Source: DASUPK01 sp046732465
GTDB taxonomy: Bacteria; Actinomycetota; Thermoleophilia; Solirubrobacterales; 70-9
Direction: 5' to 3'
Length of the DNA: 64,000 nt
Assembly: GCA_046732465.1 (NCBI GenBank)
Contig: JBKPND010000065.1
Coordinates: 1-64,000, forward strand
Numbering within the stretch: the first letter of the stretch is position 1; every line of letters starts with the position of its first letter. The notes beneath the pieces were generated by a model, which saw only the letters and a list, made by a program, of their open reading frames with translations, was not told where the DNA came from and ran no database searches. Position numbers and translations under genes: made by a program. This document shows positions 7,227 to 16,807 of this stretch, in pieces.

Positions 7227-8852
7227 CTAACCGATCCGTTCCGGCGAACGTGCGCCCATGGGCACTCTGAACTTGGCGATCGTCGTCGGCGTGGAGGCCC
7301 CCGGCGTCTTCGCATCCACTGCCTTCAGCTCGCAGGTCGACTCGGTCGGGCCGATCTCGATCACGCCGTAGCCGCGCTTGACGAAGTCGTAGAAGTCAAT
7401 GTGCGGGTTGACGGTTGCGAGGAACGCCAGCTGGTCGGGCGAGAGGCCCGTCGCCTCGGGAAGACCCGTCGAGGTCGCCGAGCCGCCGACGAACTCGGGC
7501 AGCGTCGCCCGGCCGGTGGCCTCGTCGCCGGTCGTGTACGCGGTGCCGGCGAAGAAGGTGTGGATGTCGCCGGTGATGGCGACCACGTTCTGGATGTCGT
7601 TCTCAAGGATGAAGTCGAGGATCCGCTTGCGCTCATAGGCGTAGCCGTCCCAGGCGTCGACCTGCGCCGTGACCCCGGGCGCGATGCGGGTCGCCATCAC
7701 CATCAGCTCCGTGCCCCACAGCTTCCAGGTGGCGCGCGAGCCCTTCAGGTTCTGGAGGAACCAATCCAGCTGCTTGGCTCCCAGCATGGTGCGGGGGGAG
7801 TCCGCGTCGGCGCAACCGGCGAGCTGCGCGTCGTTGCAGGGCTGACGATCCCGGTACTGCCGCTCGTCGGTGAGCAGGAGGTCGACGAGCCTGCCGAGCC
7901 GGTACTCCTCATAGACGCGTCTCCGGTCGCCCTTGAAGCGGGCGCGCGGCATGTAGTTGAAGAAGGACCGGTACCCGTTCGCCTCCCGCTGCGCGAACGG
8001 GACGCGCCGGGGGTAGTCCTTAAGCTGCGTCTTCGAGGGGTCCTGCTGATGGGAGCTCGGCTGGCCGTCGGCGTAGTTGTCCTCGACCTCGTGGTCGTCC
8101 CAGACCGAGAGAAACGGGTGCGCGGCGTGCATCGCCTGCAGGTCCTTGTCAGATTTGTAGAGGCGGTACTTGGACCAGTACTCGCGGAGCAGCTGGGCGT
8201 CACCGTCATGGTTGTCGCCCGAGGTGTCCCGGCGCACGCCTTTCCCGTCGGAGTACTCATAGATGTAGTCCCCGAGGCAGAGGACGAGGTCCAGGTCCTT
8301 CTCGTTCGCGATCGCGCGCTGGGCGTTGTAGAAGCCGGCCTCGTAGTGCTGGCATGAGTAGAAGGCGATCCGGATCGGCTTGCGCGAGTTGAGCGGTGGG
8401 GCGGTCTTGAAGCGCCCGATCGGTGACTTCGAGTCGTCGGTGACGAAGCGGTAGAAGTAGTGCTTGTCCGGCTTCAGGCCCTTGACGAAGGTGCGGGCGG
8501 TGAAGTCGCGATCCTCGCGGGCGGTAACCAGCTTCTCGTCGACGACGTTGGCGAACTTGCGGTCCGTCGCGACCACGACCTTGAGCTTGGAGGTGCGCTT
8601 GAGCTCGCCGACGCGGGTCCAGAGCTCGATCCCCTGGGGACGCGGGAAGCCGGAGCCGACGCCGAGGTCGAACTTGCCGTGCTTGGCCCGCGGGATGCGT
8701 CGCTTGCGGGCGAGGGCGGCGTAGTTGACCGGCGCCGCGAGCGCACCGCCGGTCGCGAGCGCGCCGATCAGGAAGCTCCGCCTGCCAAGTCGGTGCGAGC
8801 CCTCCAGCGACTCGAGGTCGGGGCGCGCCTCCTCGAAGCTCTCCAGGTCCAT
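7227..8852 (-). CDS. phoD: PhoD-family alkaline phosphatase/phosphodiesterase, Tat-exported
   Basis: The 541-residue product has a twin-arginine signal (LGRRSFLIGALATGGALAAP, residues ~22-41), an N-terminal beta-sandwich-like domain (KLKVVVATDRKFANVVDEK) and a PhoD metallophosphoesterase core. Visible motif blocks are FYSCQHYEAG, LCLGDYIYEYSD, SVWDDHEVEDNYAD, GAKQLDWFLQNL and AITGDIHTFFAGT, matching the Fe/Ca-binding PhoD fold. It should release phosphate from phosphodiesters or monoesters outside the membrane. It lies 92 bp upstream of the beta-helix gene on the same strand. No Pho box was recognised. Confidence 0.92.
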   Translation of the reverse strand: MDLESFEEARPDLESLEGSHRLGRRSFLIGALATGGALAAPVNYAALARKRRIPRAKHGKFDLGVGSGFPRPQGIELWTRVGELKRTSKLKVVVATDRKFANVVDEKLVTAREDRDFTARTFVKGLKPDKHYFYRFVTDDSKSPIGRFKTAPPLNSRKPIRIAFYSCQHYEAGFYNAQRAIANEKDLDLVLCLGDYIYEYSDGKGVRRDTSGDNHDGDAQLLREYWSKYRLYKSDKDLQAMHAAHPFLSVWDDHEVEDNYADGQPSSHQQDPSKTQLKDYPRRVPFAQREANGYRSFFNYMPRARFKGDRRRVYEEYRLGRLVDLLLTDERQYRDRQPCNDAQLAGCADADSPRTMLGAKQLDWFLQNLKGSRATWKLWGTELMVMATRIAPGVTAQVDAWDGYAYERKRILDFILENDIQNVVAITGDIHTFFAGTAYTTGDEATGRATLPEFVGGSATSTGLPEATGLSPDQLAFLATVNPHIDFYDFVKRGYGVIEIGPTESTCELKAVDAKTPGASTPTTIAKFRVPMGARSPERIG

Positions 8853-9045
8853 CCCTCTCTCCTCTCCCGCGGAATCTTCCTCCCGGACCCGAGTACTAAA
8901 TCATCCGGGGGGTCCCAGGGGCATACCGAGAACTTCGGGACCTTGCCGAAGACCGGTGCGGCCCTGGATTCATCCGATATCGTGGCGCGCCGATGGGCGC
9001 GCCTGGAGTGGGCGCGGAGGAGAAGGTGACAAAGGAGAGGGACCT

Positions 9046-11643
9046 TTGAGGCCGACGGAGTTGCTGACGCGCGGGATCGCGGTTGCCATGGCCGGAGCGG
9101 CCCTGCTGTGCGCCGGATTGCTGCTCGCCGGAATGGCGGACGGCAAGAAGAAGCACAAGGCAAAGGGCGGGAAGGTGACCGTTCTCAGCTCCCAGCAGCA
9201 GGCGATCCTGGATTCAGGCGGAATCGCCGTCCGGGTCAAGGGCGGAAAGGGCAAGCGCGTCGCGGTCGACGGCATCCAGGGCGGCGGCGCCGTCCGACTC
9301 ACCGGGGCGAAGAAGGTCAAGCCCGGGAAGCAGATGAACCTGCCGCTCTCCGCGTCGGGGAGAGCCGCGATGGGCAGCTGCTCGATCGAGGGCCTGCGCG
9401 GGCGCTTCGTGAAGGGCAAGAAGAAGAGGAAGGGCAAGAAGAGCGGAAGCCGTCCCATCACCCCCCTGGTGAGAAACCTCGCTGCCTGCAACGGCAGCTC
9501 CCCGCCCAAGGGCCCGACATGCGACCCGTTCGATCCATCCCTCTGCATGCAGCCGTTCCCGAACGACTACTTCACCGTCGCCGATGACTCGACCGATACG
9601 GGGCGGCGCCTGAACTTCCAGGCCGACGCGATGCCGCAAAACAAGAACGGCGTCCCGATCGACCCGACCGACTTCAACCGGGCGGACGGTTTCAGCCCGG
9701 GCAGCGCGATCACGGTGAAGATCCCGGAGGTCGAGACCCAGGCGGCGTTCGACAACACGGGCTTCGTGCCGATCACCGCCCCCGGTGCCTACGCCGATCC
9801 GGACCAGGCGGCGGTGGTGATCGACGCCGACACCGGAGAGCGCCAGCCGATCTTCGCCGAGCTGGACGCGAACCCGAACCACTACCAGCCGGGCGACACC
9901 GAGGACGTCAACCTGATCATCAGGCCCACGGTCAACTTCCTCGAGGGCCACCGGTACATCGTCGCGCTGCGCAACATCCGAGATGCGGGCGACAACCCGG
10001 TCAATGCGCCGATGGCGTTCCGCGTCTACCGGGACAACATCGCCACGACCGATGCGGACGTCGAGGCTCGGCGGCCGCACATGGAAGACCTGCTCACCAC
10101 CCTGGCCGATGACGGGATCCAGCGTCAGGGCCTGTACCTGGCGTGGGACTTCACGGTGGCGAGCGAGCACAGCCTCGCCGGGCGGGCTCTCGCGATCCGC
10201 AACGACGCCCTTGCGCAGCTCGGCGACGACACGCCGGGCGACCAGTCGATCGACGGCGATGCGCCGACTTTCCACGTCACCAGCGTGCTGAACACCGGTG
10301 ACCCGGGTCTGCCGGCGAACACGCTTCGGCTGGTCGACGGCGAGCTGACGGACATTCCCTGCTACCTCAACAACCAGGACTGCAAGCCCGGTGGGACCTT
10401 CAACTTCAAGGCCGACGGGGACGTGGACGCGACGCCGACCGGGATCGCGGACGACCCGAATGACGCGACGACGGGCGTGCGGTTCGAGTGCGTTATCCCG
10501 AACTCGGCCGTGAGTGGTTCCAACGTCGTGCCGACGCAGAGCGGCATCTTCGGACACGGGCTGCTCGGGGATTTCACCCAGGTCGACGACATGATCCGGT
10601 TCTCGAACAGCGAGGCCAACGTCAGCAACACGACGTGGTGCGCGACCAACTGGGCGGGATTCTCCTCGGACGACATCGGGCCGAGCGTGATCCCCTCGCT
10701 CGCCGACCTCTCCAACTTCAACAAGCTCACGGACCGGATGCAGCAGGGCTTCGTGAACATGATCTACCTGGGCCGGGCGATGATGCTCGACGATGGGTTC
10801 AACAGCGATCCCGCCTTCCAACTGGATCCGGATGGCCCCAGTGGGAACCCACCGGAGCCGGTCCTGGCCCTGAACCAGCTGAACTGGGAGGGGATCAGCC
10901 AGGGGGCGATCATGGGCGGGGCGCTGACCGCGCTCGAGCCCGACCTGACCCAGTCGGTGCTGGACGTGGTCGGGATGAACTACTCCACCCTGCTGTCTCG
11001 CAGCACGGACTCCGGCCAGTACCTGGATATTCCCGACCTCGGGCTGTGGGCCAACTACCCCGGCCTCGAGCGGCGGCCGCTGATCCTGTCGCTGATGCAG
11101 CTGCTGTGGGACCGGGGCGAGGCGAACGGGTACGCGCAGCACATGACGGACGACCCGCTGCCGGATACCCCCGAGCATCACGTGCTGCTGCAGCTCGCCT
11201 ACGGGGACCATCAGGTCACCAACCTGGCGGCTGAGACGGAGGCGCGGACGATCGGGGCGCAGGTCCACACCCCCGAGCTCGACACCGGGCGGCACTGGGC
11301 TGCGGATCCGCTCTTCGGGCTGACGCCGATCAGCTCCTACCCCTACAGCGGGTCGGCGGCGATGGTCTATTACGACGGTGGACCGCTCGGGTTCGACGGC
11401 GACCAGGACTGCACCGATGAGAGTATGCAGCCGCAGCACGGCACGGCGCCGGCGCCGCTGGTCAACCTGCCTCCGAACCCGGTGAGCGTGTACGGGTGCG
11501 ACCCGCATCAGTACCCGCGGCGGTCGTTGGATGGCGTGACGCACGCGGCGAGTTGGCTCTCGAGCGACGCCTCCTTTGACCAGTGCGAGACGTCGGGTAC
11601 GCCACGCCCGTGCTACTCGAACGGGTTCACGGGCGCGCCCTAG
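9046..11643 (+). CDS. secreted lipase-like alpha/beta hydrolase with Lys-rich N-terminal region
   Basis: TTG at 9046 was chosen because AAGGAGAGG ends 5 nt before it, with GGAG at 8-nt spacing; the 865-residue protein then begins with a signal peptide (AVAMAGAALLCAGLLLAGMA). Two Lys-rich patches follow (GKKKHKAKGGK, KGKKKRKGKKSG). The segment MQPFPNDYFTVADD with later VNFLEGHRYIVALRNI resembles the N-terminal domain of large extracellular bacterial lipases. A nucleophile elbow GISQG (in LNWEGISQGAIMGG) supports an alpha/beta hydrolase. Substrate is unknown; ester hydrolysis is an inference from the elbow. It is divergently transcribed from phoD across 193 bp that hold no other gene. Confidence 0.72.
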   Translation: MRPTELLTRGIAVAMAGAALLCAGLLLAGMADGKKKHKAKGGKVTVLSSQQQAILDSGGIAVRVKGGKGKRVAVDGIQGGGAVRLTGAKKVKPGKQMNLPLSASGRAAMGSCSIEGLRGRFVKGKKKRKGKKSGSRPITPLVRNLAACNGSSPPKGPTCDPFDPSLCMQPFPNDYFTVADDSTDTGRRLNFQADAMPQNKNGVPIDPTDFNRADGFSPGSAITVKIPEVETQAAFDNTGFVPITAPGAYADPDQAAVVIDADTGERQPIFAELDANPNHYQPGDTEDVNLIIRPTVNFLEGHRYIVALRNIRDAGDNPVNAPMAFRVYRDNIATTDADVEARRPHMEDLLTTLADDGIQRQGLYLAWDFTVASEHSLAGRALAIRNDALAQLGDDTPGDQSIDGDAPTFHVTSVLNTGDPGLPANTLRLVDGELTDIPCYLNNQDCKPGGTFNFKADGDVDATPTGIADDPNDATTGVRFECVIPNSAVSGSNVVPTQSGIFGHGLLGDFTQVDDMIRFSNSEANVSNTTWCATNWAGFSSDDIGPSVIPSLADLSNFNKLTDRMQQGFVNMIYLGRAMMLDDGFNSDPAFQLDPDGPSGNPPEPVLALNQLNWEGISQGAIMGGALTALEPDLTQSVLDVVGMNYSTLLSRSTDSGQYLDIPDLGLWANYPGLERRPLILSLMQLLWDRGEANGYAQHMTDDPLPDTPEHHVLLQLAYGDHQVTNLAAETEARTIGAQVHTPELDTGRHWAADPLFGLTPISSYPYSGSAAMVYYDGGPLGFDGDQDCTDESMQPQHGTAPAPLVNLPPNPVSVYGCDPHQYPRRSLDGVTHAASWLSSDASFDQCETSGTPRPCYSNGFTGAP

Positions 11644-11751
11644 GCGTCGCGTCGGAACAAACGTCCACTGAAGGGCTGATTCGGCCGAACGCTCGGCCAG
11701 GCTGAGCCTGGCTGAGGACAACGGAGGGGCGGAGGCTCCGATCCATCCCGT

Positions 11752-12834
11752 GTGGACGGGATCGGAAATCGCAGCGGTCACCCCTGGCGTCGTGCCGGGG
11801 TCGCTGCGCTGGTCGCGTTCGCTGTGCTCTGGATGCTGGCGGCCGCGCGGCCGGCGTTTGGCGCTGACTCGGTTACGGGCACGTTCAAGGACCGGGTGAT
11901 CAGGGGGTCGGGTCCGGCCGCCCGGGCCGCGGCGGCGTCCGGCTCCTCAGCCGCTGCCTACCCGGTTGCCGGTGGTGGTTCCGTCAGGGTCGAGGTCGAT
12001 CCGGCGTATGCGGGGAGCGGGGCGCTCGAGCGGGTTCTCGAGGTGCTCGGGAGGACCGTGCACGGCGGCGAGATGAACAAGCTGACCGTCCACATCGCGG
12101 ATCAGACCAACCTCTATACGGCGTGCGGACAGGGGGCCACGGCCTGTTACTTCCCCTCCTCCCAGACCATGGTGGTCTCGGGCAGCCCGGTCAATCCCAA
12201 CAACCAGATGCCGCAGGCGATGGTGATCACGCACGAGTACGGCCATCACATCGAGGCGAATCGGTCGCTGTCCGGCTGGAGCGCGAGCGATTTGGGGGCG
12301 CGGCACTGGGCGACTTACGAGCGCGTGTGCGAGGGCGTGGCGGCCGGGACGCTGTTCCCGGGCGACCAGGGGGCTCACTACTGGGAGAACCCGGGCGAGG
12401 CGTTTGCGCAGGCGTACGCGACGATGCTGTACCCCGACGCGGTGCCGTGGTGGTGGCACTTCCCGGAGCCGGATGAAGGTGCGTTTGCGGCGATCCGGGC
12501 GGACGTCGCGGATACCTCGCGCGGGACCACGACCAGGTGGGCGAGGAAGTTGGCACCGGGCTCGCCGAGCGCGGCGACGACCTTGAGCACGCCGGTCGAT
12601 GGTCCGATTGACGTCAGGTTGCGGCAGCCGCGGAAGGGCAGGTTCGTCGTGAAGCTGCGCGGGCCGGACGGGAGGGTCCTGAAGCCGGGGCGGACGGTGC
12701 GGCGCTCCAGCGCGAAGTCGGGGCCGCCGGTCACCCAGTTGAGCTACAGCGCGTGCGGGACGCAGTCCGTGACTCTCGAGGTGCACCGCCGGGACGGGCG
12801 GGGCAAGTTCCAGGCGAAGATCAGTCGGCCGTAG
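11752..12834 (+). CDS. secreted HExxH zinc-metalloprotease-like protein
   Basis: The 360-residue product has an N-terminal signal (VAALVAFAVLWMLAAARPAFG). The centre contains VITHEYGHHIE, a zinc-protease HExxH motif, and about 55 residues later ENPGEAFAQAYA, which could supply the third metal ligand (Glu) as in gluzincins. A C-terminal beta domain of about 90 residues (KGRFVVKLRGPDGRVLK) resembles a carbohydrate- or surface-binding module. I cannot name the family. Start GTG at 11752 gives the signal peptide. Its stop and that of the convergent downstream gene are interlocked in TAGCTA. Confidence 0.72.
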   Translation: MDGIGNRSGHPWRRAGVAALVAFAVLWMLAAARPAFGADSVTGTFKDRVIRGSGPAARAAAASGSSAAAYPVAGGGSVRVEVDPAYAGSGALERVLEVLGRTVHGGEMNKLTVHIADQTNLYTACGQGATACYFPSSQTMVVSGSPVNPNNQMPQAMVITHEYGHHIEANRSLSGWSASDLGARHWATYERVCEGVAAGTLFPGDQGAHYWENPGEAFAQAYATMLYPDAVPWWWHFPEPDEGAFAAIRADVADTSRGTTTRWARKLAPGSPSAATTLSTPVDGPIDVRLRQPRKGRFVVKLRGPDGRVLKPGRTVRRSSAKSGPPVTQLSYSACGTQSVTLEVHRRDGRGKFQAKISRP

Positions 12835-13803
12835 CTAGAGCTTCTTCTTCAGCTTCACCTTCATCGACCGGGTGCTGGGATCGCCGCCGGCGGGGGTGTA
12901 GGTGATCGCCAGTTTGAGCTTCACCTTGCCGGTCTTGTTCAGCGTCTTCTTCTTCTTGCCCTTCCCCTTCACCACGAGCTTCACCGTGCTGGCACTGGCC
13001 ATCGCTCTGCCCCTCGCGCTTGCCGCGCGCGAGGTGCTCGCGTGCTGGCCCGCCACTCCCTTTCCGCTGAGGGAGAGAGTCCCGGCGCCCGGGACCGTGA
13101 CCGGGAGGACCGCCGTGCCACGCTTCTTGTTCCTCTCCAGCCTGCCGAAGCTGAACTGACACAGCGCCTGGGTCGTCCGGTCGACCGGGCACTTGTCCTG
13201 TGTGTCGTCGCCGAAGCCGTCGCCGTCGGCGTCGGCTTCGATCGTCGCGGCGACCGACGGGCGCAGGTCGGGCCAGGCGATGGTCGCCGTCCCGGTCGCG
13301 CCGGGAGGGATGTCGCCGCCTCCGAACTGCGCCAGCTGGTTCTGGGGGGTGCCGGGCACTGTGATGCCGACTTCCGCATCGCCCGAGGCGGTCAACCCGA
13401 GAAGGTCGCCCTGGTCCACCGGGATTCGCTCCTTGAAGTCGTAGGCGGTGTCTGGCTGGAGCGTCTTCAGCGAGCTTTCGGCCAGCACCTTGAAGACCAG
13501 GGCGGTCCCGGTGTAGCGGAAGATCTTCAGCCTCACCGCCCCCGCGGCTGGGTCAGCGCTGCTGTGGAATCTCCAGCTCGTGAGCACGCCGTTCGGCGTC
13601 GCGTACGACGGCGTGCCCGGGACAGTCGAGAAGGGGGCGACCGGGGTATTGACTCCGAAAGTCGGCGTGCTCGTCGTCTGGCCCACCTCGGTCGAGCCGC
13701 CTACGGCGACCGCCAGCCCGGCGCCGAGGCTGATCGCGAGCGCAACACAGCCGGCGAGTAGCGCGATGACCAAATCGCCGTGCCTGTGCCAAACCCTGGA
13801 CAC
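12835..13803 (-). CDS. secreted protein with thrombospondin type 3-like calcium motif
   Basis: The 322-residue product starts with a hydrophobic signal or anchor (LVIALLAGCVALAISLGAGL). The middle shows a jelly-roll-like stretch (TSWRFHSSADPAAGAVRLKI) and then EADADGDGFGDDTQDKCP, a thrombospondin type 3 calcium-binding repeat. The C-terminal ~100 residues are very Lys-rich with beta character (VKGKGKKKKTLNKTGKVKLK), ending KVKLKKKL. Such secreted proteins with a TSP3 repeat and basic tail recur in this window. Function is unknown; a calcium-dependent surface protein is the likely class. Convergent with the HExxH gene with no gap. Confidence 0.7.
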   Translation of the reverse strand: MSRVWHRHGDLVIALLAGCVALAISLGAGLAVAVGGSTEVGQTTSTPTFGVNTPVAPFSTVPGTPSYATPNGVLTSWRFHSSADPAAGAVRLKIFRYTGTALVFKVLAESSLKTLQPDTAYDFKERIPVDQGDLLGLTASGDAEVGITVPGTPQNQLAQFGGGDIPPGATGTATIAWPDLRPSVAATIEADADGDGFGDDTQDKCPVDRTTQALCQFSFGRLERNKKRGTAVLPVTVPGAGTLSLSGKGVAGQHASTSRAASARGRAMASASTVKLVVKGKGKKKKTLNKTGKVKLKLAITYTPAGGDPSTRSMKVKLKKKL

Positions 13804-13870
13804 CGGTTGATCTTACTTTCGAAGGCGGCCTGAGCCTGGCCGCTCTTCTAAGCCGTGAAGGGGCGAGCCG

Positions 13871-15013
13871 CTAAAGGCCCAGCGTCTTGGCGATGATGCC
13901 GCGCTGGATCTCGGAGGTGCCGCCGTAGATGGTGGAGACGAGTGTGGAGCGGACGAGGCGCTCCATGTCGTACTCGGACGAGTAGCCGTAGCCGCCCATC
14001 ATCTGCATGCCCTCGAGGGCGACGCGCTGGGCGGTCTCGGTGACGAAGAGCTTCACCATCGAGGCCTCCTTGGGGAGCATGCGGTCCGGGTCCTCGTCGT
14101 TGAGGGAGGCGACCCACCAGGTCATGAGCCGGGCTGCCTCGAGGTCCGTGGCCAGGTCGGCGAAGCGGTGCTGCAGGGCCTGGAAGGAGCCGATCGGGCG
14201 GCCGAACTGCTTGCGCTCCTTGGCGTAGGAAAGGGCGTCGTCGAAGGCGCGCTGGCCGATGCCGAGCATGGTGGCGGCCAGGATGAGGCGCTCGGTGTTG
14301 AGGCCGGCCATGAGCTGGGTCCAGCCCTGGTCCTGCTCGCCGAGTAGCTGCTCAGCGGGGACCTCGCAGTCGGTGAAGAAGACGGTGTTGGTCTCGCGGC
14401 CGCCCATGGTGTCGATGGGGGTCATTTCCATGCCCTCGGTGCCGACCGGGACGTAGATCATGGAGAGGCCCTCGTGCTTGTTCTCGCCCTTGGTGGTGCG
14501 GCAGACGACGAGGACGTGGTCACTGATGCGGGCGTTGGAGATGAACACCTTCTGGCCGTTGATGACGTAGCCGCCGTTGGAGCGGACGGCCTCGGTGGTG
14601 AGGGAGCCGACGTCCGAGCCGGACTCGGGCTCGGTCATGGCGATGGCCTCGACCGAGCCCTTGGAGATGCCGCCCAGGATCTGCTGCTTCTGGTCCTCGG
14701 TGCCGAAGCGCTTGGTGGCGCCGGCGACGATCAGGGTGGTGGCGTAGCCGCCGATGGGGGCCATTCCGCGGGAGGTTTCCTCCATGAAGAGGCAGGCGTC
14801 GAGCATGGTGCCGCCGGAGCCGCCGTACTCCTCCGGGATGGTCAGGCCGAGCCAGCCGAGGTCGGCCATCTTCTTGTAGAGGCCCGAGTTGTGGAGCTCG
14901 GTGTGGTTGTTGGTTAGCTGCTCGCGCTGCTCGGGGGTGCCGCACTCGCGCTGGCAGAAGTCGCGGATGGCAGAGATGAAGTTGCGCTGCTCGTCGGTGA
15001 GCTTGAAGTCCAC
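13871..15013 (-). CDS. acyl-CoA dehydrogenase
   Basis: This FAD enzyme oxidises acyl-CoA to trans-2-enoyl-CoA. The 380-residue product has the family blocks AMTEPESGSDVGSLTTEAV (FAD/substrate binding), YVINGQKVFISNARISDH, AERKQF-like YAKERKQFGRPIGSFQALQH and the C-terminal signature VSTIYGGTSEIQRGIIAK. The last block has YGGT where medium-chain enzymes have YEGT with the catalytic Glu, so the base is probably supplied from another position, as in isovaleryl-type enzymes. Start GTG at 15011-15013 lacks a clear ribosome binding site. A small FHA membrane-protein gene ends 17 bp upstream on the same strand. Confidence 0.93.
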   Translation of the reverse strand: MDFKLTDEQRNFISAIRDFCQRECGTPEQREQLTNNHTELHNSGLYKKMADLGWLGLTIPEEYGGSGGTMLDACLFMEETSRGMAPIGGYATTLIVAGATKRFGTEDQKQQILGGISKGSVEAIAMTEPESGSDVGSLTTEAVRSNGGYVINGQKVFISNARISDHVLVVCRTTKGENKHEGLSMIYVPVGTEGMEMTPIDTMGGRETNTVFFTDCEVPAEQLLGEQDQGWTQLMAGLNTERLILAATMLGIGQRAFDDALSYAKERKQFGRPIGSFQALQHRFADLATDLEAARLMTWWVASLNDEDPDRMLPKEASMVKLFVTETAQRVALEGMQMMGGYGYSSEYDMERLVRSTLVSTIYGGTSEIQRGIIAKTLGL

Positions 15014-15029
15014 GGCGCGGGGAGCCTAG

Positions 15030-15863
15030 CTATTGGCCGGGCGCCGCCGTCCCTCCGCTGGCGTTGTCGTTCCCGGACTGGTTCGGGCCGTTGACGTCGG
15101 GAGCGTTCACGTCCGGGACATCGACCTTGTCGATCTCGTCGTTGATGCGATCGATGAGGCCGTTGACACTGTGCTCGGTGGAGTGGAGAGCCGTGGCGAC
15201 GACGATGAAGACGATCACGGCGAGGATCGAGAGGAGGGTGCCGATCCAGCCCGTGACGCGGCCGAGGCGGGCCAGGCCGCGGTGGCCGAGGCCACGGCGG
15301 TCGGCGTTGCGGATGCCGATGGTGCCGAGGACGATGGCCGCGATGCCGCAGGGGAGGGCGATGAAGAAGCCGCCGGTGCTGAGGAAGATGAGGAGGATCG
15401 AGAGGGGGCCGAGGAAGAGGGCGGCGAGGGCGGGAATGTTGCCCGGCTCGTGGGGTGATGGGGCGAGGCGGCGGGGTGCGGGGCGGCCGGCCGGAGGGGG
15501 TTGCGCGGGGGCGGGTCCGGGGTGCTGCGCGGTGGCCGGGGCGCCGGGTGGCATGACGGCCGTGGCGGTGGTGCCGCCGTGGATGCTGAGGACGGTGTCG
15601 CCGAGCTGGACCTCGTCGCCGGTGCCGAGCTCGACCGGACCGGAGATGCGGTGGCCGTTGACGTATGTGCCGTTGGAGGAGCCGAGGTCCTCGACGATCA
15701 CACCGCCGTTGTGGGTGAGGACGCGGGCGTGACGGCGGGAGACGCCGGGGTCGGGGATGACAAGGTCCGCGGTCGCTTGCTCGCGGCCGAGGACGAGCTC
15801 GCCGTGGACGGGGTGCTCGGTGCCGGCCCCTGCGCCTTCGTGGATGACCAGGGATGCGGTCAT
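15030..15863 (-). CDS. FHA-domain membrane protein
   Basis: The 277-residue product begins with a forkhead-associated domain (about residues 1-95): ELVLGREQATADLVIPDPGVSRRHARV and VEDLGSSNGTYVNGHRI, which carry the phosphothreonine-binding GR, SRRH and SNGT residues. A Pro-rich linker follows, then hydrophobic segments typical of a DUF4190-like module (IPALAALFLGPLSILLIFLS, FIALPCGIAAIVLGTIGI) and another span (WIGTLLSILAVIVFIVVATA). The C-terminus is Asp/Asn/Pro-rich. It probably reads out Ser/Thr kinase signalling at the membrane. The open frame extends upstream through the tRNA-Thr gene, so ATG at 15861-15863 was chosen. Confidence 0.87.
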   Translation of the reverse strand: MTASLVIHEGAGAGTEHPVHGELVLGREQATADLVIPDPGVSRRHARVLTHNGGVIVEDLGSSNGTYVNGHRISGPVELGTGDEVQLGDTVLSIHGGTTATAVMPPGAPATAQHPGPAPAQPPPAGRPAPRRLAPSPHEPGNIPALAALFLGPLSILLIFLSTGGFFIALPCGIAAIVLGTIGIRNADRRGLGHRGLARLGRVTGWIGTLLSILAVIVFIVVATALHSTEHSVNGLIDRINDEIDKVDVPDVNAPDVNGPNQSGNDNASGGTAAPGQ

Positions 15864-15871
15864 GCGCGAAG

Positions 15872-15944
<73 letters not shown>

Positions 15945-15992
15945 GCGGCCCTCACTGTAGCGAGGGGCGCGCGAGCCTTGGATGGGGCGTTC

Positions 15993-16703
15993 TCAGGGGT
16001 GGAGGGAGAGGCGCTGGCCGTTCATGCGGGACGCGGAGTCGGAGCAGAGGAAGGCAATGGCGTCGGCGAGGTCCTCGGCCGGGGTGAAGGTGGGGCGGGC
16101 GGCTTCGGGGCTCTCCTCACGGATCTGCGGGGTCTCGATCGCGTTGACGACGATGATGTTCGCGGTGGCGTTGGTGCCGGTGAAGGAGTCGGCGAGTGCG
16201 AGGGTCCAGGCCTCGGCCGCGGCCTTGGCGGAGGCGTAGGCGGCGTTGGTGTTCTCGGGCATCTGGGCGGCGGCCGCGGAGACGAGGACGAACCGGCCGT
16301 GCTCACTGCTGGTGAGGGAGGAGTGGAAGGCGCGGGTGGTCAGTTGGAGGGTGCGGACGAGGAGGCCGTGGAGGAAGTCGTAGTCGGTGAGGTCGAAGGA
16401 GTCGATGGGGTCGCCGCCGCGGTAGCCGCCGACGAGGTGGAGGAGTCCGTCGATGTGGCCGAACTTCTCCGCGGTGGTCGTGGCCCAGTCGTTGGCCTGG
16501 GACTCGTCGAGGAGGTCGACGGCGCGGGGGTCGATGCGGTCGTCAGGGAGGCCGAGGTCCTGGGCGACGCCGTCGGCAATCTCCTGGTGGCGGTCGGCGA
16601 GTGCGAGGGACGCGCCGGCGTCGGCGAGGCGCTGGGCGACGATGGGGCCGAGGCCGCCGCCCGCGCCGGCGACGGCGATGACGCGGCCGTCGAGATCAGT
16701 CAT
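15993..16703 (-). CDS. short-chain dehydrogenase/reductase
   Basis: The 236-residue product is an SDR oxidoreductase. It has the Rossmann glycine motif (VIAVAGAGGGLGPIVAQRLA, residues ~8-27), the structural segment LLHLVGGYRGGDP in place of NNAG, and the active-site region FVLVSAAAAQMPENTNAAYA followed by SAKAAAEA, giving Tyr and Lys in a YxxxK (YASAK) arrangement. Substrate is unknown. A TAGCGT box 7 nt before the ATG on the minus strand suggests a near-leaderless transcript. It is divergent from the nuclease gene downstream in the window. Confidence 0.88.
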   Translation of the reverse strand: MTDLDGRVIAVAGAGGGLGPIVAQRLADAGASLALADRHQEIADGVAQDLGLPDDRIDPRAVDLLDESQANDWATTTAEKFGHIDGLLHLVGGYRGGDPIDSFDLTDYDFLHGLLVRTLQLTTRAFHSSLTSSEHGRFVLVSAAAAQMPENTNAAYASAKAAAEAWTLALADSFTGTNATANIIVVNAIETPQIREESPEAARPTFTPAEDLADAIAFLCSDSASRMNGQRLSLHP

Positions 16704-16807
16704 GTGGCGGACGCTATCCGGCTGCGCGTGACTCTGCTGACGATCTCTTCACACCTTTGTTGCACTCCGCGCGCCATTGGTCAGCTTCCCGAACGTATGT
16801 TCGCGGC

